A DNA stretch of 64,000 bases from Fusicatenibacter saccharivorans. GTDB lineage: Bacteria; Bacillota; Clostridia; Lachnospirales; Lachnospiraceae. Below the pieces are notes generated by a model. The model was not told the DNA's origin and ran no database searches. It saw only the letters and a list, made by a program, of their open reading frames with translations. Shown here one piece after another: positions 43,287 to 52,679 of the stretch; positions within the stretch are counted from its first letter, which is position 1; every line of letters starts with the position of its first letter. The stretch is taken from contig NZ_JADNOP010000003.1 in assembly GCF_015557635.1 (NCBI RefSeq), positions 124,001 through 188,000 on the forward strand, read 5' to 3'. A program made the position numbers and the translations under genes.

Positions 43287-44267
43287 ATGCCGGAAATTTC
43301 AATCATTACCCCGGTGTATCAGGCAGAAAAATTTTTAAAAAAATGTGTGGATTCCATTCTCTCCCAGTCTTTTACGGACTGGGAGCTGCTTCTTGTAGAT
43401 GATGGAAGCACCGACAAGAGCAGTGAAATCTGCCGGACATACGCAGAACAGGATGCGCGGATCCGTTATCACCAAAAAGAGAACGGCGGCGTCAGTTCGG
43501 CGCGGAATGCGGGCGTTGCGCTTGCAGAGGGGCGTTATATCACGTTTGTGGACAGCGACGATTTCGCAGCGGAGGATCTTCTGGAAACACTGTATCGTCT
43601 GGCGGAAAAATATGATGCCGAAATGAGTATCTGCCGCGGATACGATCTCTATGAAGGAAGGCCGGTGCCGGATCTGAAACAGGAGGGAATCGAATCTGTG
43701 ACCGACAGCGAGGATGGACTGCGCCAGGTGATGAAGGCGCGCGTGTTCGGCGTGATGCCGTGGGGCAAGCTGTATCGGAGAGAGATTTTCGAGGGCGTTG
43801 TCTATCCGGAGAAAACAATCGCCGAGGATGCATACGTCATCGTTCCGTTAATGGAGCACTGCCGGAAGGTGGCCTTTTCCACAGCACAGAAATACTATTA
43901 TGTGCACCGGCGCGAAAGCCTCACGACAAGCGGTTTTCGCTGGTCAGATCTGGGTTCGGTGGAAGTATGGGATCATAATCAGAATGTCGTGGAAGAACGC
44001 CACCCGGCGCTGAAAAAAGAAGCAGGTGTGCGCTGCTGCTGGGCGCGGTTTTTCGTGCTGGACAAGCTGATGCTGTTGGAAACCATGGACGCGGAGAAAA
44101 AGGCGCTTGCGAAGAGGCTGGCAAAAGAGCTTAAAAAGCATCCGCTTCTGGTACTGGAAGGCGATCACTTCACGAATGGGCGGAAAATCGCCTATCTGAC
44201 CCTGTTTCTGGGAACCGGAATTTACCGGCAGTGCGTTCGTGCACTGTTCCGGAAAAGAAATTTATAA
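43287..44267 (+). CDS. Glycosyltransferase family 2
   Basis: This 326-residue GT-A enzyme has IITPVYQAEKFLKKCVDSIL, LVDDGSTDKSSEIC and the metal motif FVDSDDFAAEDLL. The rest resembles capsule and teichoic-acid transferases of the EpsJ/WcaA kind. It is the last gene of operon A and ends at a bidirectional terminator. Specificity is unknown. Confidence 0.88.
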   Translation: MPEISIITPVYQAEKFLKKCVDSILSQSFTDWELLLVDDGSTDKSSEICRTYAEQDARIRYHQKENGGVSSARNAGVALAEGRYITFVDSDDFAAEDLLETLYRLAEKYDAEMSICRGYDLYEGRPVPDLKQEGIESVTDSEDGLRQVMKARVFGVMPWGKLYRREIFEGVVYPEKTIAEDAYVIVPLMEHCRKVAFSTAQKYYYVHRRESLTTSGFRWSDLGSVEVWDHNQNVVEERHPALKKEAGVRCCWARFFVLDKLMLLETMDAEKKALAKRLAKELKKHPLLVLEGDHFTNGRKIAYLTLFLGTGIYRQCVRALFRKRNL

Positions 44268-44315
44268 AAAATGCGGCAGAAACGAATGAGATTTTCGTTT
44301 CTGCCGCATTTTTAT
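44268..44315. terminator. Bidirectional terminator between converging genes
   Basis: AAAATGCGGCAGAAACGA pairs with TCGTTTCTGCCGCATTTT around an 8-10 nt loop, with A and T runs on both sides. It serves operon A on plus and the wall-binding protein gene on minus. Confidence 0.92.
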
Positions 44316-44325
44316 ATGGATTTTT

Positions 44326-46572
44326 CTAGCTTTCTTTTTCGGAAAGCAGAACACCGTTTTTATCAAACACATACGTTGTTCCGTCAATTTTTTTCGTCCC
44401 GGTGACGCATCCGCCCCAGCTCTGGAAATAATATGTTTTTCCATCAATTTCTGCCCAGCCGGTCTGCATGGAAGCATCATCGTTGAAGTAATACCAGTTG
44501 TTTTTATAATAGAACCACTGCGATTTTCTCGCACCGCCCCAGCTGTAGGTAAAGTACCAGACACCGTCCCGGATCACCCATTGGTTTGCCGGCATGACGC
44601 CGTTTTCATCAACAAAATAAAGATTGTTATCATACGTAAAGGCTTCATCCGTTTTCCGTGTACAGTCCTCATTAATATAATAGTATTTATTCTGAAGCAG
44701 CAGCCAGCCTTCGTGTGCGGCACCGCCCCAGCTTCTGAGATAATAATAGTTTCCATCCCATTTCAGCCACTGGTTCTGATACATTTTTCCGCTCTTATTT
44801 ACAAAGTAGAGATTGTTGTCATACAGGAAACTTTCGTTCTGCTTCAGGGAACCGTCCGCATTCATAAAATACCAGGCGCCATCGATCTGATACCAGCCAT
44901 TGGTTACGCAGGAATATTTCTGTACATAATACCAGGCACCGTCATGGTACAGCCAGGTGCTGCCGGAAATACCGCCCCAGGAAAGAAATTTGACGCGGTA
45001 ACCGTTTAAGGTAAGTGTCGTATTGCGTGCGGCACCTCCCCATGTGTAAAAATAGTACATCGTTTTGGTCTCCGGATCAGCGTGCCATCCGGACGAATAC
45101 ATAATACCGGTATCCTTGGCGAGATAGTACCAGTTGTTGCTGATAAACTGCCATCCGGTCTGCATCTCACCGCTGCCGGAAAAATAATAGTAATCTCCAT
45201 CAAGCAGAAGCCAGCCTGTTGCCATAACGCCGTCCGCGCCGAGGTAATACGTTTTGTGGTCGAGGGTGAGCCAGCCGGTATACGGTGTTTCATCATCGTT
45301 GTAGTAATACCATTTTCCATCCCGTTTTACCCAGCCGATGACGTGGCGTTCGTTTGTGATCACGCCGTTTTCATCGGAGGTATATTCGATGCCCGTTTCT
45401 GTGTCGCGCCAGGAAGTGGAGCATACGAGAAGATGGCTGCTGTCTGCATAATATTTCTGTCCGCCGCGGGTGAAAAATCCGCTGTACGGGATGCCGTCAT
45501 GATAAGCAACGAGCTTGGAAGAACGGCCGCGGTAAATTTCATAGGTATCATCCACGTTGGAAGTGACCGCGGAACCGGAAAAGTCAGCAATGACTGCCGG
45601 AAGATCGCCGGAATATTCTGTCGTGGAAAATACGCGCAGCCCCAGAGAGGTCAGGGTCTCGACGGTATCGTTATCCATAATACGGAAGTCACCGGTCTGG
45701 ATAAAATATTCCGGGTTGACGGCAGCAAGATAGTCTGCATCGACAGCATTCGGATATCCGTGATGATTGGAAGTCATCAGATCAATGCTGTACAGCCCGT
45801 AGTTCGAAACAATCCGGCTGGCATCGCCCTCGACGTCGTCGATATCGCTCGTCAGAAAAGCGCGGTGGTCGTTTGCGGAGGCAATTACACCAAGACAGAA
45901 CTGGTTGGCGTCCTCTTTTGGACTTGTGAGATAATCTTCCTCGTAGTTGACAATCTGGATCTGGAAATTTCCAAAAGCAAAATCAGGAGATCCTTCTTCT
46001 GCGGAGGCGGCACCGGGATTCAGATGCTGGATCAGGGTCACACCTTCAGTCTCTTCTACAGCAGTAAGAAGCTGGTCGTAGACATAAAGATTGTCCCAGA
46101 GACGCGCAGTATTATAGATATAACTGTCATCATACGGGAGCAGATAAACCCGGTCGGGGGAATACAGCCGCACGATGGTATCGCCGGTTCCAATATGGTC
46201 GCTGTGCGGATGTGTTGCAACATAAAACTGCAGATTATCGGAGGTGACACCGAGGGAGTCCAGGTAGGAGAGTACCTCATCGTCGTAGCCGGTCGACGTT
46301 GTGATGCCGCTGCGCAGCGGATAACGCGGATCAGATCCGTCAGGGTAATCCCAGTCCTCGCCGGAGTCTACCATGCCGAAAATTTTCTGGCCATTATCGT
46401 CTACACTTTCCAGAACGATGGCATTGGAGCCGCTGCCGAGTGTCAGAATGTGAATTTTTGCTGTAGTATCAGCCGCATGTGTGTTTTCCGGGGTGAGAAA
46501 AAGAAAAGCAGCGGCAAGGGATGCCGCGCCGATGGAAAACACGGATCTGCGGGTATGCCGGGAAAAAGGCAT
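44326..46572 (-). CDS. Secreted MBL-fold protein with cell-wall-binding repeats
   Basis: This 748-residue exported protein begins with a signal peptide (RRSVFSIGAASLAAAFLFL...HA). Residues about 40-330 form a metallo-beta-lactamase domain of the ComEC-like type, with HPHSDHIG (metal site), a SDIDD stretch and SNHHG. The remaining roughly 400 residues are about 15 aromatic cell-wall-binding repeats of the GWxxxDGxWYYF type, including near-duplicate blocks with YDNNLYFV and SWGGA. ATG 46572 has AAAGGAG on the minus strand; the upstream ATG at 46602 has none. A strong promoter precedes it. The substrate is unknown; phosphodiesters such as nucleic acid or phosphocholine esters are plausible. Confidence 0.85.
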   Translation of the reverse strand: MPFSRHTRRSVFSIGAASLAAAFLFLTPENTHAADTTAKIHILTLGSGSNAIVLESVDDNGQKIFGMVDSGEDWDYPDGSDPRYPLRSGITTSTGYDDEVLSYLDSLGVTSDNLQFYVATHPHSDHIGTGDTIVRLYSPDRVYLLPYDDSYIYNTARLWDNLYVYDQLLTAVEETEGVTLIQHLNPGAASAEEGSPDFAFGNFQIQIVNYEEDYLTSPKEDANQFCLGVIASANDHRAFLTSDIDDVEGDASRIVSNYGLYSIDLMTSNHHGYPNAVDADYLAAVNPEYFIQTGDFRIMDNDTVETLTSLGLRVFSTTEYSGDLPAVIADFSGSAVTSNVDDTYEIYRGRSSKLVAYHDGIPYSGFFTRGGQKYYADSSHLLVCSTSWRDTETGIEYTSDENGVITNERHVIGWVKRDGKWYYYNDDETPYTGWLTLDHKTYYLGADGVMATGWLLLDGDYYYFSGSGEMQTGWQFISNNWYYLAKDTGIMYSSGWHADPETKTMYYFYTWGGAARNTTLTLNGYRVKFLSWGGISGSTWLYHDGAWYYVQKYSCVTNGWYQIDGAWYFMNADGSLKQNESFLYDNNLYFVNKSGKMYQNQWLKWDGNYYYLRSWGGAAHEGWLLLQNKYYYINEDCTRKTDEAFTYDNNLYFVDENGVMPANQWVIRDGVWYFTYSWGGARKSQWFYYKNNWYYFNDDASMQTGWAEIDGKTYYFQSWGGCVTGTKKIDGTTYVFDKNGVLLSEKES

Positions 46573-46652
46573 ATCAATGGCTCCTTTCGTAACATATATC
46601 ATTAAAACAAAAAGTAAAACAGCCGGGTGGAAAATAAGCGCTCAACATCACA

Positions 46653-46680
46653 ATTATACAAAATTTCAGGGAAAAGTCAA
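46653..46680 (-). promoter_or_regulatory. Promoter of the MBL/wall-binding gene
   Basis: On the minus strand, -35 TTGACT (46680-46675) and -10 TATAAT (46658-46653), spacing 16 bp. Confidence 0.75.
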
Positions 46681-46702
46681 TGTTTATTAGAATTTCGATT
46701 AC

Positions 46703-46731
46703 TTGACGCAGACAGGGCATCATGTTAGAAT
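46703..46731 (+). promoter_or_regulatory. Promoter of the broken membrane-protein operon
   Basis: -35 TTGACG (46703-46708) and -10 TAGAAT (46726-46731), spacing 17 bp. It diverges from the minus-strand promoter 23 bp away. Confidence 0.75.
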
Positions 46732-46771
46732 GAGTGGGATTGGGAATGTAAGGAAAAGAAAGGAACCAAAC

Positions 46772-48688
46772 ATGATTACCTTATTAAAAATGCCGGCACT
46801 GTTTCTGGGAATGCTCGCAGTGTTCTGCTGCCTGGGTTCTTTTTTTATCAGAGAAAACAGGTATGAGAGCGGACATCTGGGTGAAACTGTGCTGTTTGGC
46901 TTTATTGCATATTACTTCTTATTTGAACTGATTTCTGTGCCGATGATGGTGCTCGGTGCAAAGCTGCATCTGCTCGCATGGGTATGGGCTGCTGTTGTGG
47001 CTGTCCTTGTAATTGCTTCCATCTGTCTTCATCTGGGAATGTGGAGAGAGTGGGGAAAAAGAAGCGGCGGTTTCTGGAGAGGAAAGACGGCGGCTTTTTA
47101 TGTGATGCTGGTGCTGATTGGAATCCAGCTGTATTTTGTTGCTGCACTGCAGGAAAACGGCAGTGCGGATGCAGCGTATTATGTGGGAAGTGTGACAACG
47201 AACCTTGCGACAGATTCCATCAGCAGCTTTGACCCATATACAGGAAAAGCACTGGATTTTTTTAACATCCGTTATGTGTTCAGCATGTATCCGGCAGCAA
47301 ATGCAGTACTGTGCCGTTTAACGGGCCTTCATCCGCTCGTAGTGACGAAGGTGATTCTCTGTATGATGACGGTAGTTTTAAGTTATCTCGTCTATGCACA
47401 GATCGGAAAGGCGCTGTTAAAAGAAAAACAGATGGTATGGGTGCTCCTGTGCTTTATTAGTGTTGTGAATCTGAATTTTCATACGATCTTTTCGAATGCG
47501 TCGTTCCTGCTGACGAGGGGATACGAGGGAAAGGCCGTATTGTGCAATATCATCCTCCCGTTTCTGTTTTATCTTGGCCTGCGCATGTATCAGGAGAAAA
47601 ACGGAAAGAGAGTCTGGCTGCTGTTTTTCATGACAGGCGTCGCTGCGATTGATCTTACGATGTCATCCATGATGACCGTACCGGTGGCCATGAGTGCTGT
47701 GATTCTGCCGAATCTTGTGCGGAAAAAACGCTGGGGACAGAGCGGGCTCTATCTGCTTGCTGTGCTGCCGTGTGTGCTGGTGCTTGGGGTCTATCTCCTT
47801 GGTGTGCGCGGTATCCTGCAGATTCCGGTTGTGCGGTAGAAAGGAGAAAATGTGGGCGGAATAAATCTGAATGAGAGCGGCCTCGATTTTGTGAGACAGG
47901 TCTTTGTGACGTTTGGAGGAAACACAACCGTACTGACGCTGTTTCTGCTGTCGGTGCTGTATCTCGCTTTAAAAGGAAAAAAGGAAGAGCGGTATGTGTT
48001 CGTAACAACCGCTGTTTTTCTGGCCTTTACGGTATACAATCCATTTGCGGTGAAATATATCCTGGGAAAACTTGGAATGGTCAATGTCTATTACCGGTTT
48101 TTCTGGATTCTGCCGATGGTACTGACCATCGGATATGCCTGCACGAAAGTTGTGGGCGGGCAGAAAAAAGGCTGGAGACGGTATCTGACCGCGGCTGCGC
48201 TGGCAGCGGTCATCTGTTTTGGCGGAAATTCCGTACTGGCTGGCGGACTGCCGAAGCTGCCGGATAACCAGTACAAGATGCCAGATGATCTTCTGGCCGT
48301 CTGTACGGTGCTGCACGAAGAAGCGGGAGAGGGAACCGTAAGAGTTGTCTTTGAACCGGATTTCAACCTGATCGTGCGGCAGTATGATGCTTCGTTTGAA
48401 CTGGTTCTGGACCGCGATATGGTTCTGACCTATCAGGGCTCCAATACGGTATCAACTGATGCACTGACCGAGCAGGAAATTGAAGACGAAACAAAGATCC
48501 TTCAGATTATCACACAGATGGATCTGTCGCTGGATCAGAAAGAATTTTACAGAAGTCTTAGGGAAATGAATGCAGAGTATATTGTACTTTCGAGCAGTTC
48601 AGCGGCAGTATCCTATGTGGAAACAGCGGGGTGCATCCCGGTAAGAGAAGTAGAAGGGCATATCATTTTCCGCGTGGAAGAAAAGTAA
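46772..48688 (+). pseudogene. Large DUF6077-like membrane protein split by an in-frame TAG
   Basis: One reading frame runs from ATG 46772 to 48688 and is broken only by TAG at 47837-47839. The first part (355 residues) has about nine membrane segments with NIRYVFSMYPAANAV and RGYEGKAVLCN motifs. The second (from GTG 47852) has about three more, then an extracellular domain with GSNTVSTDALTEQE. Together they match the layout of large GT-C-like membrane proteins annotated DUF6077. The CAG-to-TAG change in CGG TAG AAA would explain it. AAAGGAG just after the stop could allow restart at GTG 47852, giving a two-piece protein, so function may survive. Confidence 0.65.
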
Positions 48689-48704
48689 AAAGGAGGACTT
48701 GTTT

Positions 48705-49055
48705 TTGAATAAGGCAAAAGATTATATTCAGCTGCACCTGAATATCCTGCTGTTTTCTCTGACGAGTGTGTTCTCGAAAGCAGCATCGGTTCAGCTGAAC
48801 CGGGGAGGAATCAAAAATCCTCTATTATATGTATTTTTATTTCTGATGGTTGCAAACTGTGGCATTTACGCTATTGCATGGCAGAAGGTAATCAAAAAAT
48901 TCTCTTTGTCAACCGCATATGCAAACCGCAGCGTCTATCTGATCTGGTCCCAGATCTGGGCCGTGATCATTTTCCATGAAAATCTGACGGTAAAAAATAT
49001 CATCGGCCTTCTGATTGTGCTGGTGGGAGTTATGGTGGTGCAGCGATATGAATAA
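48705..49055 (+). CDS. SMR/EamA-like small membrane protein, flippase half 1
   Basis: This 116-residue protein has four predicted membrane segments and the EamA/SMR pattern (YAIAWQKVIKKFSLSTAYANRSVYLIWSQIWAVIIFHE, written here only as key motifs STAYANRS and IWSQIWAVI). It overlaps the next gene, also SMR-like, by 8 bp. Such pairs (for example ArnE/ArnF) move undecaprenyl-phosphate-linked sugars across the membrane, which fits the polymer region. TTG 48705 lies 8 bp after AGGAGG; an earlier TTG at 48699 is too close. Confidence 0.7.
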   Translation: MNKAKDYIQLHLNILLFSLTSVFSKAASVQLNRGGIKNPLLYVFLFLMVANCGIYAIAWQKVIKKFSLSTAYANRSVYLIWSQIWAVIIFHENLTVKNIIGLLIVLVGVMVVQRYE

Positions 49056-49386
49056 ATATATGATTTTAATGCTGATCTGTACAATGTTTTCAGCAGTATC
49101 ACAGATTCTGCTGAAACAAAGCGCCAACGAGGAGCATGCATCTGCACTTCGCGAGTACTTGAACTGGCGCGTCATTACAGCGTATGTGATTTTCGGCAGT
49201 GTACTTCTTTTAAATACCTATGCCTACACACAGGTAGATTTGAAATACGGTCCGGTGCTGGATACCTTTACGTACGTCTTTGTCCTGCTGCTTTCCTTTG
49301 GCGTTTTGAAAGAAAAGGTATCAAAAGGAAAGCTGATTGGGAATCTGATTATTATCCTGGGAGTACTGGTGTATACATTGCCGTAA
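49048..49386 (+). CDS. SMR/EamA-like small membrane protein, flippase half 2
   Basis: This 112-residue four-segment protein contains FSAVSQILLKQSA near the N-terminus and LNTYAYTQVDLKYGPVLDT. It starts within the last codons of its partner and differs strongly from it in sequence, as expected of an obligate heterodimer. The probable role is a lipid-linked sugar flippase or a sugar-lipid carrier for the neighbouring glycosyltransferase-like membrane protein. Confidence 0.7.
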   Translation: MNKYMILMLICTMFSAVSQILLKQSANEEHASALREYLNWRVITAYVIFGSVLLLNTYAYTQVDLKYGPVLDTFTYVFVLLLSFGVLKEKVSKGKLIGNLIIILGVLVYTLP

Positions 49387-49481
49387 AACGTTCCGATGAT
49401 GGAAAGAAAGCGATATCAGCTAAGCAGTCCTTGTCCTTTGAAATAGGGGGTCTGCGTACAACAAACGAACGGCTTTTGATT

Positions 49482-50612
49482 ATGAATAAGAAAAAAATAG
49501 ATTATCGTTTTAAGATATTATATGCTGTGGCGATTCTGATGGTTGTTGCGGGACATTGTGATGGTGGTGGAATTTCTTTGGACTTTGCGCAATGGTTTCC
49601 GTATGAGGGAATCCATCTGGCGCTGTTTACTTTTTGTTCAGGATATTTTTTTAAAGATGCAGCACTGAAACGACCGGGGAGATATGTCTGTAAAAAGCTT
49701 CGTACCCTGATACTTCCAATGTATGGGTATACGATTGCGTATGGGCTGCTTGTCAGGTTATTACATCGGTGGGGCTTTCAAATTGGTGGAAAATTTAATT
49801 TGCACAATATTCTGATTTCACCTTTAAACGATGGGCATCAGTTTGTCCTTAATATGGCCGGCTGGTATATTGTGCCCTTGTTTATGGTAGAAATATTAAA
49901 TTGTATGATTCGGGCATTTTTTAAGCGAAAAGGATGGCAGATACCGGAATGGATATTTTTTGCAGGGGCAGTACTTATTGGAATGGGCGGCAATTTTTTG
50001 GCGATTATGGAATATCGCACCAGCTGGTGGCTGACAGTGGTCAGAATTCTGTATTTTGCTCCGTTTTATGCAATGGGTATTTTTTATAAAAAGATACTGG
50101 AGAAATATGTGGACAGGATTCCATCTGTAGTGTATTTTGCGATTGTGTTTGCTGCAAAACTTATGATTTTTCTTCATTATAAAACTAGGTTGGCTTATAC
50201 GCCAGCGTGGTGCAATGACTTTAATCAAGGACCGGTCATGCCAATTATTATTGGTTTTTTGGGAATTGCACTTTGGATGCGGATTGCAACGATAATGGAA
50301 CCAGTATTTGGAAGAAAAAAGTGGATTAATCTTCTTGCAGACAACACATTTTCGATTATGGAAAATCAGTTTTTGGGTTTTTTACTTGTAAAAGTTGCTT
50401 TCGGAACAATTGCGAATGGCACAAAGCTGTTTTTGAAGTTTGACTGGTCAAGATGTAAAAGTGATATTTGGTGGTATTATATGCCGAAGGACGTAGAACA
50501 GACAAAAATTCTGTATTTATTAGCAGCGATTTTTGTTGCCTTACTGATCCAGTGGATCCTTACACAGGTGAAAAAAATGGGAAAAAACATATTTTTGTAC
50601 GTAAGACAATAG
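49482..50612 (+). CDS. Acyltransferase family 3 membrane protein (OafA-like)
   Basis: This 376-residue protein has about ten membrane segments and the acyltransferase-3 start FKILYAVAILMVVAGHCDGGG with the family His. Such enzymes O-acetylate or succinylate surface glycans. It is clearly richer in A+T than its neighbours, with many poly-T runs, and lacks a good ribosome binding site before ATG 49482, both signs of separate acquisition. A bidirectional terminator follows. Confidence 0.8.
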   Translation: MNKKKIDYRFKILYAVAILMVVAGHCDGGGISLDFAQWFPYEGIHLALFTFCSGYFFKDAALKRPGRYVCKKLRTLILPMYGYTIAYGLLVRLLHRWGFQIGGKFNLHNILISPLNDGHQFVLNMAGWYIVPLFMVEILNCMIRAFFKRKGWQIPEWIFFAGAVLIGMGGNFLAIMEYRTSWWLTVVRILYFAPFYAMGIFYKKILEKYVDRIPSVVYFAIVFAAKLMIFLHYKTRLAYTPAWCNDFNQGPVMPIIIGFLGIALWMRIATIMEPVFGRKKWINLLADNTFSIMENQFLGFLLVKVAFGTIANGTKLFLKFDWSRCKSDIWWYYMPKDVEQTKILYLLAAIFVALLIQWILTQVKKMGKNIFLYVRQ

Positions 50613-50644
50613 TTAAGCGTATACTGCTTTAAATATTTTGCAAA

Positions 50645-50694
50645 ATAAAAATCCCGCAGAAAAAGAAATGAAAACTTTTTCTGCGGGATTTTAT
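50645..50694. terminator. Bidirectional terminator
   Basis: AAAATCCCGCAGAAAAAG pairs perfectly with CTTTTTCTGCGGGATTTT around a 9-nt loop, flanked by A and T runs. Confidence 0.92.
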
Positions 50695-50855
50695 TTTATA
50701 TTGCATAGATCTGAATCGTTATCAAATTTTTATTGATAATCGATAGGAGACAGGTCGTGAGGATCATCTTCCGCAGAAGAGCCTAGATGTCTGATGGTTT
50801 TGGAATTATCCTCATTTTCAGAGAAATCGTCCTCATCTATTCCAGAAGAAGAACT

Positions 50856-52679
50856 TTAGACTGTGGAATCCAAATCGTTTTCTGTAAAAGAAGAAGCGGA
50901 GGAAATGTCACTTACCGAAGTGGAGTCGGGTGTTTCCTCTTCCAATTCAGGATTTGTATCGCAAGGACCCTCGATGAGATGGTAATCCGACTCGGAAAAA
51001 TGATACCATTTCCCATCCTCAAGCTTTTGCCAGCCGGAAACCGCGTGGCCGTCCTTATCAATAAAATAAGACTGCTTACCGTCAGCCCAGAGCTGATGTG
51101 GATTGTAAGTTACCCATTCGTTATTGGCAAATCGATCTTCTTCCTTAATATAAAATTTCTGATATTCGCCATCGCCGACCCAGACGGGGGTAAGATCAGC
51201 ATCAAGTTCATCGAAGAATCGGGAGCCCATAGAGAGCTGGCGATTCAGTTCATCGAAGCCAAGTTCTTCGGCAAGTGTAGGCTTGTCTGAAAAAAGATTC
51301 GTACCAAGTCCAAGACGGTCACCGTCAATGACAGCTCCAAGGCTTGCGAGAGTAGTTGGGAACATATCCATCGTGGTGAAAATCCGATTTTTTTCATGAA
51401 CCGGAAGAATGGGTGAATTTAAAATAGCGTTATAAGTAGAACGTTGATAATCTTCATCGATGTTTTCACAAAAATCAGAGTCCATGGTCAGATGATCACC
51501 GGAAAGAATTATAGTCGTGTTTTCATAAAAAGGCTGTTCCTTGATCCAGTCTATAAACTCACTGACACGGGAACTGGAGCAGTCAATCACCATACCGTAG
51601 TGGTCATCTCCGTACTGCTTTTCATCACACTCGTCACATTTGTAGCCGTCCTCGAAGTGGGTGGCAACAGTCAGCATACTGAAGTTGAACGGTTCGTCAT
51701 TCTTGGAAATCTCCGTCAGTTTATCTTTTGCATACTCAAACAGTTTGGCATCTTCATAGCCCCACCACTGGTAGTAGCCTTCCGGGATCAGTCCCTCGCT
51801 GATCGCCCAGTAGTAATCGTCAATTTCATAATCACCGTGCGAAGTGAAGTAATTCTTCCGTCCGCCGAATGCGGCATCGGAACCCATCATAAAGTACTGT
51901 TTGTAGCCGGCTTCATTGAGAACGTCGCCAAGTGTTGAAAGCTGCGGAAAAAAGCTGTCCTGATAAGCCATCTCATTGCCTTGAATCGAAAGCTTCAGCG
52001 GAAGACCGGAAGTCTGTGCAAAGAGACCGCCCATGGTCCAGGTGGTTCCGGTTGTCGGATAAGCGCCGCCCAGCTTGTCGGAGTTGGAAAAATTGATATT
52101 GTCCAGGGCAAGATTAGTCAGGGCGGGAATAAAATTGTGGTCGTAAGCACCGCCGTCTTTTTTATCAGAATAGGTGCTTTCCATTGATTCCAGATAAATA
52201 TAGATCAGATTCCGTTTCTTTTCCGGGAATGTAATCGTTGTCTGGGACGGATTGACGTAATTATCTTCGATCAAAGTGCTGTAGCTGTTCTGAATGTGCA
52301 GGTAAGTATCGATATCCAGCGTCGTCCAGACATTATAAAGAGAATAGGAAGAAAGAGCGATTCCCAGGGCAATGCAGATGCAACCGAGAATGATTTCCAC
52401 TTTCTTCCGATGGCGCAGGATAATAAAAAGCGCGATCAGAATAGCAAGAACGGCAAAAGAGATCATGCCGCAGGACCAGACGTAACTCCAGAGCACATCC
52501 TTGCTGGTACCCTCAAGGGGTGCCTTTAAGTGATAAACAAGTTCTTCCATATCAAGATGCGCCCAGGTCGCGAGCATCCAGCGGGAAGACGTAAAAAGAA
52601 GGATCCCAAGGAATCCTAACAGAACGGAAAGAATGGAAAAAAGTATCTTTCCAACATGCTGTACTTTTTTGCGAGACAC
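50856..52679 (-). CDS. LTA synthase-like phosphotransferase with cell-wall-binding repeat
   Basis: This 607-residue protein has about four N-terminal membrane segments and a large extracellular sulfatase/alkaline-phosphatase-fold domain of the LTA synthase family. Key stretches are YLESMESTYSDKKDGGAYDHNFIP (here only YLESMESTYS), the nucleophile Thr in the YPTTGTTWTMGG region, and ILSGDHLTMD. After this domain come two aromatic cell-wall-binding repeats (QSYFIDKDGHAVSGW, GKWYHFSESD) and an acidic Ser-rich tail. It probably moves phosphoglycerol or another head group from a lipid to a wall polymer. GTG 52679 has GGAGG 9 bp upstream. Confidence 0.83.
   Translation of the reverse strand: MSRKKVQHVGKILFSILSVLLGFLGILLFTSSRWMLATWAHLDMEELVYHLKAPLEGTSKDVLWSYVWSCGMISFAVLAILIALFIILRHRKKVEIILGCICIALGIALSSYSLYNVWTTLDIDTYLHIQNSYSTLIEDNYVNPSQTTITFPEKKRNLIYIYLESMESTYSDKKDGGAYDHNFIPALTNLALDNINFSNSDKLGGAYPTTGTTWTMGGLFAQTSGLPLKLSIQGNEMAYQDSFFPQLSTLGDVLNEAGYKQYFMMGSDAAFGGRKNYFTSHGDYEIDDYYWAISEGLIPEGYYQWWGYEDAKLFEYAKDKLTEISKNDEPFNFSMLTVATHFEDGYKCDECDEKQYGDDHYGMVIDCSSSRVSEFIDWIKEQPFYENTTIILSGDHLTMDSDFCENIDEDYQRSTYNAILNSPILPVHEKNRIFTTMDMFPTTLASLGAVIDGDRLGLGTNLFSDKPTLAEELGFDELNRQLSMGSRFFDELDADLTPVWVGDGEYQKFYIKEEDRFANNEWVTYNPHQLWADGKQSYFIDKDGHAVSGWQKLEDGKWYHFSESDYHLIEGPCDTNPELEEETPDSTSVSDISSASSFTENDLDSTV

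Noticed and set aside
45082-46605. 507-codon open frame on the plus strand opposite the wall-binding protein
   Set aside because: It is a mirror of the repeat-rich minus-strand gene, which has a signal peptide, strong promoter, ribosome binding site and clear domains; the plus reading has none.
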